The translations under genes were made by a program, and so were the position numbers. DNA of 64,000 nucleotides, from assembly GCF_013408295.1 (NCBI RefSeq), contig NZ_JACBYQ010000002.1, positions 992,001 through 1,056,000 of the forward strand, given 5' to 3'. This DNA comes from Psychromicrobium silvestre. GTDB taxonomy: Bacteria; Actinomycetota; Actinomycetes; Actinomycetales; Micrococcaceae. Under the pieces are notes generated by a model that saw only the letters and a program-made list of their open reading frames with translations, was not told the DNA's origin and did not search any database. This document shows, in pieces, positions 13,173-22,192 of this stretch; the stretch's first letter is position 1; each line of letters begins with the position of its first letter.

Positions 13173-14531
13173 CTAGTCCTCTTCGGAGGCTTCGCCCAGG
13201 ACCCCGCCCTCTAGCAGCGCCATTGTGTCGGTATCAGCGGTGATGATCAGCGCCGCTTCGTCTCGTCGATGCCGGAGCACGGTGTCGATATAGGATTGCA
13301 CGGCCTCGGCTAACGGAACATTCCGATCCAGTTTCTCGGAGATGTACCAGCGATGTTCCAGTACTTCGTGGACCACCTCAGCCGGTTCCAGTTTTCCCGA
13401 TAACTCCCGGGGAATCGAGCGGACAATCGGCTCGAAAACATGCCGCACCCAGGAGTGGGCACTGATTTCCTCGTCCAGTTCGGGGTCGTTATCCGCCCGG
13501 CAGGTATCCATATCGTTGAGCAGCCTGCGGGCCTGGTTCTCCTGGGCGTCCAGACCTGTTAGCCGCAGCAGCCTCCGCTGGTGATGGCCGGCGTCGACCA
13601 CTTTGGGCTGTAGCTGGATGGTAGAACCCTCGGGGTTCGTCTTGATCGCATACTCTTCGACGTCGAAGCCAAGCTCATTAAGCCTGCGGATCCGAGCGCC
13701 AACCCGCCAGCGCTCGCCCAGCTCGAAGGACTCCTGATCGGTCAACTCGGCCCAAAGCCGTCGATAGGCGTCCATGATCAATTCGCTGGTGGCCACCGGG
13801 TCCACCTCGCCGTCGATCAGCCCGCCCTCCAGCAAGTCCATCAGCTCTCCGGCGATGTTCACTCGAGCGATCTCCAGATCGTATTCGCGTTGGCCGCTGG
13901 AAAGATCGGGATAGAGTTCTCCGGTTTCCGCGTCCACCAAGTAGGCGGCGAAGGCCCCAGCATCCCTGCGGAACAGGGTGTTCGAGAGCGAAACATCGCC
14001 CCAATAGAAACCAATCAGGTGCAAGCGCACCAAGAGCAGGGCCTGAGCATCGATCAGGCGGGTCAAGGTATCTTTGCGCAACATCTGGGAGAACAGGGCG
14101 CGATAGGGCAGGGAGAACTTCAGGTGCCGGGTGACCAGCACCGGGTCCAGGGCAACGCCTTCGACGGTGGTGCGGCCGGTGATAACAGCCACCGGTTCAA
14201 CGCAGGGCACGTCCAGGCGTTGCAGCTTACGCAACATGTGATACTCATGCCGGGCCACGTGCTCGCTGGTTTCCTTGACCGCGATCACCGAACCGCCCAG
14301 GTGCGCGAAACGCACGACGTGCCTGGAGATGCCTCGTGGCAGGGCGGCCAGGTACTCGGTCGGCCAATCCTCCAGCCGCAGATGCCACGGTAGGTCGAGC
14401 AATTCGGGATCACTAGCCGCCGCGGTGATATTGAGCGATCCGAGCACCGATGCAGGCGGGGCGGATTCGCGCGGCAATTTGCCGAGCTGCTCGAAATCGG
14501 TGGGTTCGTCTCGCCATTGGGCGTCGGTCAT
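13173..14531 (-). CDS. DUF4032 domain-containing kinase-like protein
   Basis: About 452 residues. The N-terminal half looks like a lipopolysaccharide-kinase/RIO-like fold: VIAVKETSEHVARHEYHML carries a Lys and Glu in the kinase positions, and LHLIGFYWGDVSLSNTLF resembles a catalytic loop (D followed by SN) with LVDAETGE in the metal-binding position. The C-terminal half matches the DUF4032 family known from actinobacteria, whose role is unknown. I chose the ATG at 14531 because GAAAGAAAA precedes it; an upstream TTG at 14555 also stays in frame. Kinase activity is inference. Confidence 0.8.
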   Translation of the reverse strand: MTDAQWRDEPTDFEQLGKLPRESAPPASVLGSLNITAAASDPELLDLPWHLRLEDWPTEYLAALPRGISRHVVRFAHLGGSVIAVKETSEHVARHEYHMLRKLQRLDVPCVEPVAVITGRTTVEGVALDPVLVTRHLKFSLPYRALFSQMLRKDTLTRLIDAQALLLVRLHLIGFYWGDVSLSNTLFRRDAGAFAAYLVDAETGELYPDLSSGQREYDLEIARVNIAGELMDLLEGGLIDGEVDPVATSELIMDAYRRLWAELTDQESFELGERWRVGARIRRLNELGFDVEEYAIKTNPEGSTIQLQPKVVDAGHHQRRLLRLTGLDAQENQARRLLNDMDTCRADNDPELDEEISAHSWVRHVFEPIVRSIPRELSGKLEPAEVVHEVLEHRWYISEKLDRNVPLAEAVQSYIDTVLRHRRDEAALIITADTDTMALLEGGVLGEASEED

Positions 14532-14555
14532 GATTTTTCTTTCATAGGACGGCAA

Positions 14556-14601
14556 TGGCTCTGGACTTCATTACGCCTAAGCGGAGTGAAGTCCAGAGCC
14601 A
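14556..14601. terminator. Long intergenic hairpin, probable terminator
   Basis: TGGCTCTGGACTTCATT pairs with AGTGAAGTCCAGAGCCA over 17 positions with one wobble. It lies between the ABC ATPase gene and the DUF4032 gene, both on the minus strand. There is no T run on either side, so this may be an L-shaped actinobacterial terminator or a processing site. Confidence 0.55.
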
Positions 14602-14643
14602 TCTTAGCTAGCTACCTAAAGCTGGATATTGAATCCGACTCCG

Positions 14644-15726
14644 TTAGTCGCCCAGGCGCAGGCCGGAGCTGCTATCGAACAGGTGCACATGGCCCTGCTG
14701 CGGACGAACGTGCACGGTGTCACCCTTCATCGGTGGCCGACGGCCATCAACTCGAGCGACGATGTCATGTTCCTTGCCATCCAGTGTGGTGTGGCCGTAG
14801 ATGTAAGCGTCAGCGCCGAGCTCTTCGACAACATCCACCTCGACCGGCAAGCCTTCGCCGCTCGGATCGGTTTCCAGATCTTCGGGGCGAACGCCCAAGG
14901 TCACCGTGTTACCGGCTGCATCGTTCAGCACCTCACGCTTAACCGGGTAGACCACGCCGCCGAACTTCACGCCGTCGTCAACGGTAGGTAGCTCCAATAG
15001 GTTCATTGCAGGAGAACCGATGAAGCCGGCCACGAAGACGTTCTGCGGGCGATCGTAAAGGTTGCGGGGGGTGTCTACCTGCTGCAACAGACCGTCCTTG
15101 AGCACGGCAACCCGATCACCCATGGTCATGGCCTCAACCTGGTCGTGGGTGACGTAGACCGTGGTGACGCCGAGACGACGAGTCAGGGAAGCGATCTGAG
15201 TACGGGTTTGCACGCGCAGCTTGGCGTCCAGGTTAGAGAGCGGCTCATCCATCAGGAACACCTGAGGGTTACGGACGATCGCCCGGCCCATCGCGACGCG
15301 CTGACGTTGACCACCGGAGAGAGCCTTCGGCTTGCGGTCCAAATAGGGTTCGAGGTCAAGCAGCTTTGCCGCCTCGCGAACGCGCTGAGCCCGCTCTTCC
15401 TTGCTGACGCCGGCGATCTTGAGCGCAAAGCCCATATTGTCGGCAACCGTCATGTGCGGGTAGAGCGCGTAGTTCTGGAAGACCATAGCGATATCGCGGT
15501 CCTTCGGAGGCATATCGGTAACGTCGCGGTCACCAATCAGAATCCGGCCGGCGTTGACATCCTCAAGCCCGGCCAGCATCCGCAGCGAAGTGGATTTTCC
15601 GCAGCCAGAGGGGCCGACCAAAACCAGGAACTCGCCATCTGCGATATCAATGTTGAGCTTGTCAACGGCGGGCTTATCGGTGCCCGGGTACAAGCGGGTT
15701 GCATTATCAAAAGTAACTGTAGCCAC
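14644..15726 (-). CDS. ugpC: Sugar ABC transporter ATP-binding protein (UgpC/MsmK/MalK family)
   Basis: The 360-residue ATPase has Walker A GPSGCGKST near residue 38, the signature LSGGQRQR, Walker B VFLMDEPLSNLD and the switch His in VYVTHDQVEAM. A C-terminal TOBE/OB region of about 120 residues follows, as in ATPases shared by several carbohydrate importers. No permease or binding-protein gene is nearby, which fits a stand-alone multitask ATPase. The GTG start at 15726 is preceded by AAGGGATAG. The trehalose genes upstream are on the same strand but about 100 bases away, so co-transcription is uncertain. Confidence 0.92.
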   Translation of the reverse strand: MATVTFDNATRLYPGTDKPAVDKLNIDIADGEFLVLVGPSGCGKSTSLRMLAGLEDVNAGRILIGDRDVTDMPPKDRDIAMVFQNYALYPHMTVADNMGFALKIAGVSKEERAQRVREAAKLLDLEPYLDRKPKALSGGQRQRVAMGRAIVRNPQVFLMDEPLSNLDAKLRVQTRTQIASLTRRLGVTTVYVTHDQVEAMTMGDRVAVLKDGLLQQVDTPRNLYDRPQNVFVAGFIGSPAMNLLELPTVDDGVKFGGVVYPVKREVLNDAAGNTVTLGVRPEDLETDPSGEGLPVEVDVVEELGADAYIYGHTTLDGKEHDIVARVDGRRPPMKGDTVHVRPQQGHVHLFDSSSGLRLGD

Positions 15727-15829
15727 AGTTATCTATCCCTTCATCGGCAGGTACGTGCCGAACGATCCGTAGTGAATGGTTGATATTCAGTTGTAGGTCA
15801 ACTATCGCACACTTATCGAGTGAGCCGCA

Positions 15830-16615
15830 TCACATGACGGGTGCCGAATTATTTGCCGTTCGGCGGAGGCGCAGGATGGTTTTCAGCAGTTCCGGGGTAT
15901 CTCGAACCGAACCGATCCGGTAGGCGGCTGCAGTGGGTCCGTCGCCGACCTTGATCCCGACGTCGGCCCCGCTCAGGGCGCGGAAACCATCCTCATCGGT
16001 GGTGTCGTCCCCGGCGAAGAGTACCGCCGTCGGCCTACTGATGGAGCGAAGCAGATCCAGCCCTTGCCCCTTATCTACCTGCAACACGCTGAGCTCCAGC
16101 ACCCGCTTGCCCTCCTGTAGGTGAGCACCAAGCTCGCTCAAAGCGGCTTTGGCTGCCGAGACCGCCTGCTCGGCTACGTCAGGGGAGGCTTGCCTGGTGT
16201 GCAGCACAACACCGGCGGGCTTGAGTTCCACCGTGGTGCCCTGATGCTCGCTGGCGACTTTTTGGATCAGCTCGACGCCCTGCCCGAGCAATTCCTGCTG
16301 CGCCGGCTCCAATTGCAGTGGAGCTTGTCCGGGGCCGAACCAGGTTTCTGCGCCGTGGCTACCGATGAGCAGTGTGCTGGCGGGTGGGGAGGCTACCGAA
16401 CGAAGGCTATCCAAGGCTCGTCCCGAGATGAGGGCGGTGATGGTATCCGGCAGCTCGGCGAGTTCCGCGAAGGCAGCGGCGCTCGCGGGTAACGGTCTCG
16501 CGTCCTCTGCTCGTGGGACCAAGGGCGAAAGGGTGCCATCGAAGTCCAAGGCAATGAGCAGCCGCTCGGTGCGGCACAGTGTGTTGAGCGCATGAGCGAG
16601 TTCCGCGGAAATCAT
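15830..16615 (-). CDS. otsB: Trehalose-6-phosphate phosphatase
   Basis: A HAD-superfamily phosphatase of 261 residues. The nucleophile motif LDFDGTLSP is near residue 22, SGR appears in motif II (LISGRAL) and FAGDDTTDEDGF forms motif IV. The length fits OtsB. It removes phosphate from trehalose-6-phosphate made by OtsA, whose gene overlaps it by four bases (ATGA) upstream. The protein is cytoplasmic and contributes to trehalose synthesis for osmotic and desiccation tolerance. Confidence 0.93.
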   Translation of the reverse strand: MISAELAHALNTLCRTERLLIALDFDGTLSPLVPRAEDARPLPASAAAFAELAELPDTITALISGRALDSLRSVASPPASTLLIGSHGAETWFGPGQAPLQLEPAQQELLGQGVELIQKVASEHQGTTVELKPAGVVLHTRQASPDVAEQAVSAAKAALSELGAHLQEGKRVLELSVLQVDKGQGLDLLRSISRPTAVLFAGDDTTDEDGFRALSGADVGIKVGDGPTAAAYRIGSVRDTPELLKTILRLRRTANNSAPVM

Positions 16616-18042
16616 GTCTTTGAACGCAGACTACTCAGGAACTCCTGTGACCAGCGTTCCACATCGTGGTCCAGGATCTGTCGGCGCATCAACCGCATTC
16701 TCCGGGCAGACTCAGAGGCGCTAATCTCCACGGCGGCCATCATCGAATCCTTGAGCCCGTCGATATCGTGCGGGTTGATCAGTAGAGCCTGGCGGAGCTG
16801 ATCAGCGGCTCCGGTAAATTCGCTCAGCACTAGTGCGCCGTCGTTATTTGCTCGAGTGGCCACATACTCTTTGGCCACCAAGTTCATTCCATCGCGTAGC
16901 GCGGTGACCAGCATGACGTCGGCAGCCAGGTATAGGGCGACCATCTCCGCCAGCGGATAACTGTGGTGCAGATAGCGCACCGCGGTGTGCTGGATGGTGT
17001 CGAAGGTGCCGTTGATCCTGCCGACCGTACCCTCCACCTCTTCGCGGAGCATCCGGTAGCTCTCCACGCGTTCCCGGCTGGGGCTAGCCACCTGAATAAG
17101 GGTGACATCCCCAACATTCAGTCTGCCCTCTTCAAGCAATTCGCTGAAAGCCTTGAGCCGATGCCGGATCCCCTTGGTGTAGTCCAATCGGTCCACGCCA
17201 AGGAGCACCGTTTTCGGATTGCCCAGGTCCCTTCGGATCTGCTTGGCGCGTTCTTGCACCTCGGGAGTGGCCGCCAGAGCCGAGATCTGAGCTGTGTCGA
17301 TGGAGATGGGGAAAGCCCCAGCGCGGACAGTTCGCTCACCGATGGTGATCTGATTCTGTTTGACCGTGGCATTGACGTAACGGCGCACGCAGCGCAGGAA
17401 ATTGCTGGCGTCATTAGGGCGCTGGAAGCCAAGCAAATCGGCTCCTAGCAAACCCTCCAGCAGGGCTCGTCGCCAGGGTAACTGCGCGTAGATCTCCAGT
17501 GGGGGGAAGGGGATATGGTTGAAAAACCCAATCTGCAGATCGGGGCGAGCCTCCCGTAAGTATTTTGGTACCAGCTGAAGTTGGTAGTCCTGTACCCACA
17601 CGATGGCTCCCTGTGCAGCGGAGTGGGCGACGGCGTCGGCGAACCTCTTATTGACCGTGCGGTAAGCCTCCCACCAAGTACGGTGAAACTCAGGAGGGGC
17701 GATCACATCGTGATAGAGGGGCCACAATGTAGCGTTGGCGAAACCTTCGTAGTAAAGCTCGACTTCTTCCGCGCTAAGTTCTACCGGGATGAGCTTCATG
17801 TTCTCGTGGCCGAAGGCGTCGAGCTTCTCACCGGGGGCGCCATGCCAACCGACCCAGGCGCCGTCGGACTTAGCCATCACGGGGCCAAGCGCGGTCACTA
17901 AGCCGCCCGGCGAGCGTCGCCAATCGTCCTTGCCGTCCGCATTCCGGACCCGGTCCACCGGTAGCCGGTTTGAAACCACAATGAAGTCGAATTCTTTGGC
18001 ATTCTTTTTGGTGCTTTTCTTGGTTTTGCCAGTAGCTGGCAT
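16612..18042 (-). CDS. otsA: Trehalose-6-phosphate synthase
   Basis: A GT20 glycosyltransferase of about 476 residues. [10 protein letters not shown] is the N-terminal signature, followed by the [11 protein letters not shown] glucose-6-phosphate loop, [21 protein letters not shown] and [12 protein letters not shown]; the C-terminal [12 protein letters not shown] binds the nucleotide sugar. I chose the ATG at 18042, which has GGGAG six bases upstream; the GTG three bases before it is too close to that site. The basic N-terminal [10 protein letters not shown] is a family-external extension. It forms an operon with otsB. Confidence 0.94.
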   Translation of the reverse strand: MPATGKTKKSTKKNAKEFDFIVVSNRLPVDRVRNADGKDDWRRSPGGLVTALGPVMAKSDGAWVGWHGAPGEKLDAFGHENMKLIPVELSAEEVELYYEGFANATLWPLYHDVIAPPEFHRTWWEAYRTVNKRFADAVAHSAAQGAIVWVQDYQLQLVPKYLREARPDLQIGFFNHIPFPPLEIYAQLPWRRALLEGLLGADLLGFQRPNDASNFLRCVRRYVNATVKQNQITIGERTVRAGAFPISIDTAQISALAATPEVQERAKQIRRDLGNPKTVLLGVDRLDYTKGIRHRLKAFSELLEEGRLNVGDVTLIQVASPSRERVESYRMLREEVEGTVGRINGTFDTIQHTAVRYLHHSYPLAEMVALYLAADVMLVTALRDGMNLVAKEYVATRANNDGALVLSEFTGAADQLRQALLINPHDIDGLKDSMMAAVEISASESARRMRLMRRQILDHDVERWSQEFLSSLRSKT

Positions 18043-18249
18043 CACATGCTCCCTGCCTTTGGTTCCAATAACAGCTTATCTGGTGTTGCCAACGGCCGAT
18101 ATAGCGGCAAGAAATGGACCCTATTCCGCTGGGTGGCTGCTGTGGGTTTCCTCCCCTGGAGCGCACTGATGCGGTATCGTCCGTGAATTGCCCCTAAAAT
18201 GAGAGGGTTGACTATTCACGGCGTGAGCCGCGCACAGACATGAGGAACG

Positions 18250-19164
18250 ATGAGTTCACAGAACCAACCGAAGATGACCAAAGCCGAGCGCACTGCGGCA
18301 GCACGTGAACAGGCCAGGCTGATTCGTGAGGCAGCAGCCAAAAAGCAGAAACGCAATGGCTGGCTCATCCGGGGCGGCGTCCTGGTTGCTGTCGTAGCGA
18401 TTATTGCCGTGGTCGCGCTGATCGTGGTGACCAATATGCAGAACAATGCTCCGATTGCCGATAAGGGGCCGGTCCCAGCGAACATGAACACCTACGGCGG
18501 TGCCGTGATCGGTAAAGATGGCAAGCTCATCCCTCCTGCGCAAGCTGCTGGAGATGTGGACAAGACCACTATCTCGGCTTTGCCTACAGCTGCACCGACT
18601 GCGATGACCGATCTCAGCGGCATAGGAGTTGCGGCAACTGCTAAGGGCAAGCCTGTTCAGGTAGTGATTTATCTGGACTTCATGTGCCCGTTTTGCAACG
18701 ATTTCGAGAAAACCAACTCAACTGTGCTGAAAGACTTGGCCAACGCCGGAAGCATCACTTACGAGTATCGTCCGATTACCATTCTTGACAGTTCTTCAGC
18801 CGGAACGAACTATTCTTCACGAGCTGCTGCTGCTGCTGCTGCAGTCGCCGCGACCGCCCCCGACAAGTACGTGGACTTTGTCGGTAAGCTCTATGAGAAC
18901 CAGCCCCAGGAGAACAGCACTGGTCTTACTAATGACCAGCTCAAGCAGTTCGCAAAGGACCTTGGCGCCAACATTGACTCGGCCGTGGACAGTCGAACCT
19001 ATCGTCCATTAGTGGCCTACACCAACCAGCTCGCGCTGGCACACGGTCTGAAGGGGACGCCTACGATCCTGGTTGATGGTCAAACGTATCAAGGTACGTC
19101 TCAGACAAATTACTCGGATTTCAAGGACTTCGTGCAGAGCGTTATTACTGCTAAGAACAAGTAA
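18250..19164 (+). CDS. Membrane-anchored DsbA-like thiol oxidoreductase
   Basis: The 304-residue protein has a charged cytoplasmic start, one transmembrane helix at about residues 37-59, then an extracytoplasmic thioredoxin-fold domain. The redox motif is CPFC at about residues 146-149 in LDFMCPFCNDF, and the cis-Pro loop is LKGTPTILVDG. This matches the DsbA/MdbA group that makes disulfides in secreted proteins of actinobacteria. GAGGA lies before the ATG at 18250. No VKOR-type recycling partner is seen nearby. Confidence 0.88.
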   Translation: MSSQNQPKMTKAERTAAAREQARLIREAAAKKQKRNGWLIRGGVLVAVVAIIAVVALIVVTNMQNNAPIADKGPVPANMNTYGGAVIGKDGKLIPPAQAAGDVDKTTISALPTAAPTAMTDLSGIGVAATAKGKPVQVVIYLDFMCPFCNDFEKTNSTVLKDLANAGSITYEYRPITILDSSSAGTNYSSRAAAAAAAVAATAPDKYVDFVGKLYENQPQENSTGLTNDQLKQFAKDLGANIDSAVDSRTYRPLVAYTNQLALAHGLKGTPTILVDGQTYQGTSQTNYSDFKDFVQSVITAKNK

Positions 19165-19341
19165 AGGTCGGTAGGCGGCTCAGCGACTGGGGCTGAAGCA
19201 GATAGATATCAGGCAGCTTGTGAGTGACCCATGTACTGCAGTGGTTCATCGATTACAAGAGCCAAGTCGTCTAGATGTTCTGAAAGTGAATGCCACGTCG
19301 TGAGTAATTGAAAGACAGCGGTGTATCCGCCAGGCTACCGG

Positions 19342-19400
19342 GGTCAATAAAACGCCCGTTCTCCAAGTAGATCTTTTGGAGAACGGGCGTTTTATTGACC
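19342..19400. terminator. Bidirectional terminator, perfect 25-bp stem
   Basis: The arms at 19342-19366 and 19376-19400 are perfectly complementary around a nine-base loop, with AAAACGCCC and GGGCGTTTT giving A/T tracts on both sides. It lies between convergent genes ending at 19164 (+) and 19458 (-). Confidence 0.9.
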
Positions 19401-19457
19401 AATTCTGGAACTATGCAACTGCGGGAATGGCCGTGAAGAGCAGGAACAGGGCTGAAC

Positions 19458-20309
19458 CTAGCTAGCCTTTACCAGGTTGGCGAGCTGCGTTTTGAACCCG
19501 TCTAGTTGAGCCTTGTATTGAGCTATGTACGCCTTATCATAGGCGGCCTGAACAGCCAACGCAGATCCGACAAGATTGACGTTAGACTTACATTTTTTAT
19601 CTGCTGCAGCGACTGCAATCTCTTCTTTACTTGGCACAGTACCCGACCTCCATTTCAAGTCGGATACTGCGGAGATCGGAGTCGCGTAGCTCAAACCCTC
19701 GCTTGTCATGCAAGAGCTCCATTGCCCAGCGATAGAGGCGAACCGAGTATCTTGGAGTGGAATTAGCGGTCCACCATTTGGAAGTATTTCTTGCCCGAGG
19801 TAACCTAGGAAGCCCAAATTCGAGGAGACAGACTTCTTTGCCTCATCGTCGCAGGATTTAAAGACCTCATCGGGGACATTTCCTTTTGTGAGTTCCAAAC
19901 CTTTGAAGTCGGAAGGATACCGGTAGCCGTCTTTAGCTGGTTGTGCTGGGTCAAAAAATCCCCATAGATCGGATCGGACACTCCGGTTACGTATCCCAAA
20001 CTTGATAAAGTCGAGCAACTTTGAATCTGAAACATTTTTTGCGTACTCCTGTGGAAGTCCATTTTTGGCGTAGCAGGAGTTCGTTGTACGTATTTGTAGC
20101 CTTGCTAGCGACAAGACCTCCGACGCTGTTGGTAGATACGCGTCAATCGGCCTGCTGATTTGGGACACTTCGGAGATGCTCTGGGCCTTCTCAAGTGGAG
20201 GCTCGGAGCTCGGGCTGCCGGCATTATTCTGCTGACAGCCCGAGACGAGCAACACAGAGAAGATAGCCGGAATAAGTAAGGCTTTCCTTCTAGTTATTGA
20301 GTAAATCAC
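19458..20309 (-). CDS. Lipoprotein of unknown function
   Basis: The 283-residue protein has a short basic start and a lipobox, LLVSGC, at about residues 20-25, so it should be lipid-anchored on the outer face of the membrane. The mature part has several spaced cysteines (NSCYAKNG, FKSCDDEAKK, SSCMTSEG, DKKCKSN) that could form disulfides. I do not recognise a family. The GTG start at 20309 is chosen from the signal-peptide layout. Base composition is lower in GC than the flanking core genes, and it stands at the left edge of the accessory region. Confidence 0.75.
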   Translation of the reverse strand: MIYSITRRKALLIPAIFSVLLVSGCQQNNAGSPSSEPPLEKAQSISEVSQISRPIDAYLPTASEVLSLARLQIRTTNSCYAKNGLPQEYAKNVSDSKLLDFIKFGIRNRSVRSDLWGFFDPAQPAKDGYRYPSDFKGLELTKGNVPDEVFKSCDDEAKKSVSSNLGFLGYLGQEILPNGGPLIPLQDTRFASIAGQWSSCMTSEGLSYATPISAVSDLKWRSGTVPSKEEIAVAAADKKCKSNVNLVGSALAVQAAYDKAYIAQYKAQLDGFKTQLANLVKAS

Positions 20310-20335
20310 AGTATCTGGTTACCTATGAGTCGTAA

Positions 20336-20653
20336 CTAAATGATGATGTTAATAGCTTTTCCGTTGGGATAAACATCTGACCACTTATAAAATAGCCAAC
20401 ATGCTGTGGTGGTGTTAAGGCTGCCTGCGTTGTTTCCACCCCAAACCTGTCGAACCGTATAACCTGGGACCGAGGTTGTTCCGCCGTTTGCATAACAAAT
20501 GCTTGAGGCGTTTGAAAAGTCAACCCTTGTGTATCCAGTATTATTACAGCTGACAATATTAATTGCCTGCGCGGGAGCGGAGGACGCCAATACCGCACCG
20601 CCAGCTATCGCAAGCGCAGCGAGAGCGCCTGATGCAACTTTCAAAGTAGTCAT
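20336..20653 (-). CDS. Small secreted protein, possibly beta/gamma-crystallin-like
   Basis: The 105-residue protein has a signal peptide ending in SAPAQA near residue 31. The mature part of about 75 residues has three cysteines and ICYANGGTTSVPGYTVRQVW followed by GGNNAG, which recalls the small beta/gamma-crystallin-fold proteins of streptomycetes (metalloproteinase inhibitor and killer-toxin-like). This resemblance is a judgement from the pattern only. It is 26 bases upstream of the lipoprotein gene and on the same strand, so they may share a transcript. Confidence 0.65.
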   Translation of the reverse strand: MTTLKVASGALAALAIAGGAVLASSAPAQAINIVSCNNTGYTRVDFSNASSICYANGGTTSVPGYTVRQVWGGNNAGSLNTTTACWLFYKWSDVYPNGKAINIII

Positions 20654-21799
20654 TAGATTAATCCTTGCTATCTATTTGAATATTCGAAATGCGCCGGAAT
20701 TAAGCCCGACGATGAAAGTGAAACATAGTGATTGTGGACTGTCAACGGGGCGCGTTCGCTCAAATTTTGACCCGCTATCTCGACACGCGGGGATGCGGAA
20801 CGAGCGCCATCTTGGTTCAGTGGGCCCTTATGTCTCTGCTGCTTAGGCAGAGATTGCGGCCTTATATCTGATGATGGGGTTCTCTGTTAGAAGTCGTAAT
20901 TTTCCATATACCTCCAGGGCTTTGTCGAGTTTCGACCTTCGTTTGACTCGCCATTAGGGGGATGTCTCTGCCGGTTCTATCAGTGAGCTTCAAGACTGGA
21001 TTTTTGCACCACATGAGGCAGGGGGAGTCTCTCGATGGGGAGCGATCCGGAGGCCCTCACGAGAGGTGATCTGCAAAAAACTTCCAATCGTTTGCCTGTC
21101 TTCTCCTCTGCTGAGGGGCCTTTCGACGCCAGGCTAGCGGTAGACAGGTGCTGCGGAACGCGAGAATTGAAAGTGGGCGGGTCGGTGGGTGGATATCGTG
21201 TAATTTCCTATTTATTGATAACCTGTTATTCAGTGAGTAAGTTCTTAGATGATTAATTCCTAAAATTTGACAAACAGCGCTTCTGCCGGATGAGTGCAGA
21301 GTGCCTTATTGCGCTCACTATGCCACTTGTCGCGCCATGACGGAGAAATCTTTCCGCACAAGAATTTCTTATTGGAGACTTGCGGATCTCGATCATGCGG
21401 GATTAGCCTTCTGGCGGCGAGCTTTACCTTGTTTTAAGGCTGCTAGTGAAAATATCAAGTAGGGAGATAGTTTGAGCCTTAGTCATTTTGATAAATGCAA
21501 TATCACGACAGCTACTCCTGCTCGACAGCGATTTGCGCTGTCAATATTGTCGCCCGTTTTGAGCGCCACTGACAAGGTCTGAAGTCCAGATGGAATCACT
21601 CACGGATGCTGCACAACAGGATCGTTGGAGGAACACACCTCATTCACTGCCAAGATGTAAATTTCCCTTCGAGCCTTGGGAGCAGTGCTGAAAGGCTCCC
21701 GGCTCTAGGCGACTGGACTCCCCGAGCGGCATTTTTCGAGCCCACGCTTCTGGGATAAACTTGTGCAGGCGGTTTCCGGCGTTTGGTCCGGAGGCCCGC
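20654..21799. other. 1.1-kb stretch without a convincing gene
   Basis: Only short frames without recognisable domains or good ribosome-binding sites are present. A weak hairpin (TCTCTGC ... GCAGAGA) lies at 20833-20853. TGTCAACGGGG at 20740 followed by CAAATTTTGACCC at 20761 resembles the end of some insertion sequences, without any transposase. The GC content is visibly lower than in the core genes. I see nothing else. Confidence 0.6.
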
Positions 21800-21876
21800 G
21801 CCTCCTTAGCTCAGTTGGCCAGAGCACCTGTCTTGTAAACAGGGGGTCGCCGGTTCGAATCCGGCAGGGGGCTCCA
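21800..21876 (+). tRNA. tRNA-Thr (anticodon TGT)
   Basis: The acceptor arm GCCTCCT pairs with AGGGGGC (one G-U), the D arm is TAGCTCAGTTGGCCAGAGCA, the anticodon loop CTTGTAA reads TGT, and the T arm is CCGGTTCGAATCCGG. The 3' CCA is encoded. The 77-base length is normal. Confidence 0.95.
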
Positions 21877-22192
21877 TTGAAAATCCGCGTCGTTGCTGGG
21901 AAGTATCCCTGTAGTGAGGTGGATTTTTTGTTGGCTGGTTTTTGGGAATCCCGTCCAAAACCCGTCCAATTGGAGAGTGCTTTGCCGTTAAGTTCTTGGT
22001 GGGGTTCGATCCCTGTATCAGTTTCACTGAGGCTGGCCGATTGCAATCGGCTGTGCCAACGACTATGTGGGGTGCAGGCTTGCACACTAGACCTCGTAGG
22101 TTCCCGCCCCAGGGTGGGACGGAAGGCTATCAGTTGTTAATGTCTTAGCTAACTGTTAATCTTCAGATTGAAGGCAACTGAAGCAGGGGAAG
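21877..22192 (+). other. Gene-free stretch after tRNA-Thr with a hairpin
   Basis: AAAATCC at 21880 and GGATTTTTT at 21921 can close a stem that includes a second TGGGA/TCCCT stem, a plausible tRNA terminator. GTCCAAAACCCGTCCAATTG near 21954 repeats GTCCAA. A perfect 16-bp palindrome, GCCGATTGCAATCGGC, lies at 22036-22051. No gene is seen, nor a second copy of the tRNA 3' end. Confidence 0.5.

Noticed and set aside
21705-22140. Frames that read PAGFEPATPCL and similar
   Set aside because: These are translations through the tRNA-Thr gene, a known source of spurious proteins.
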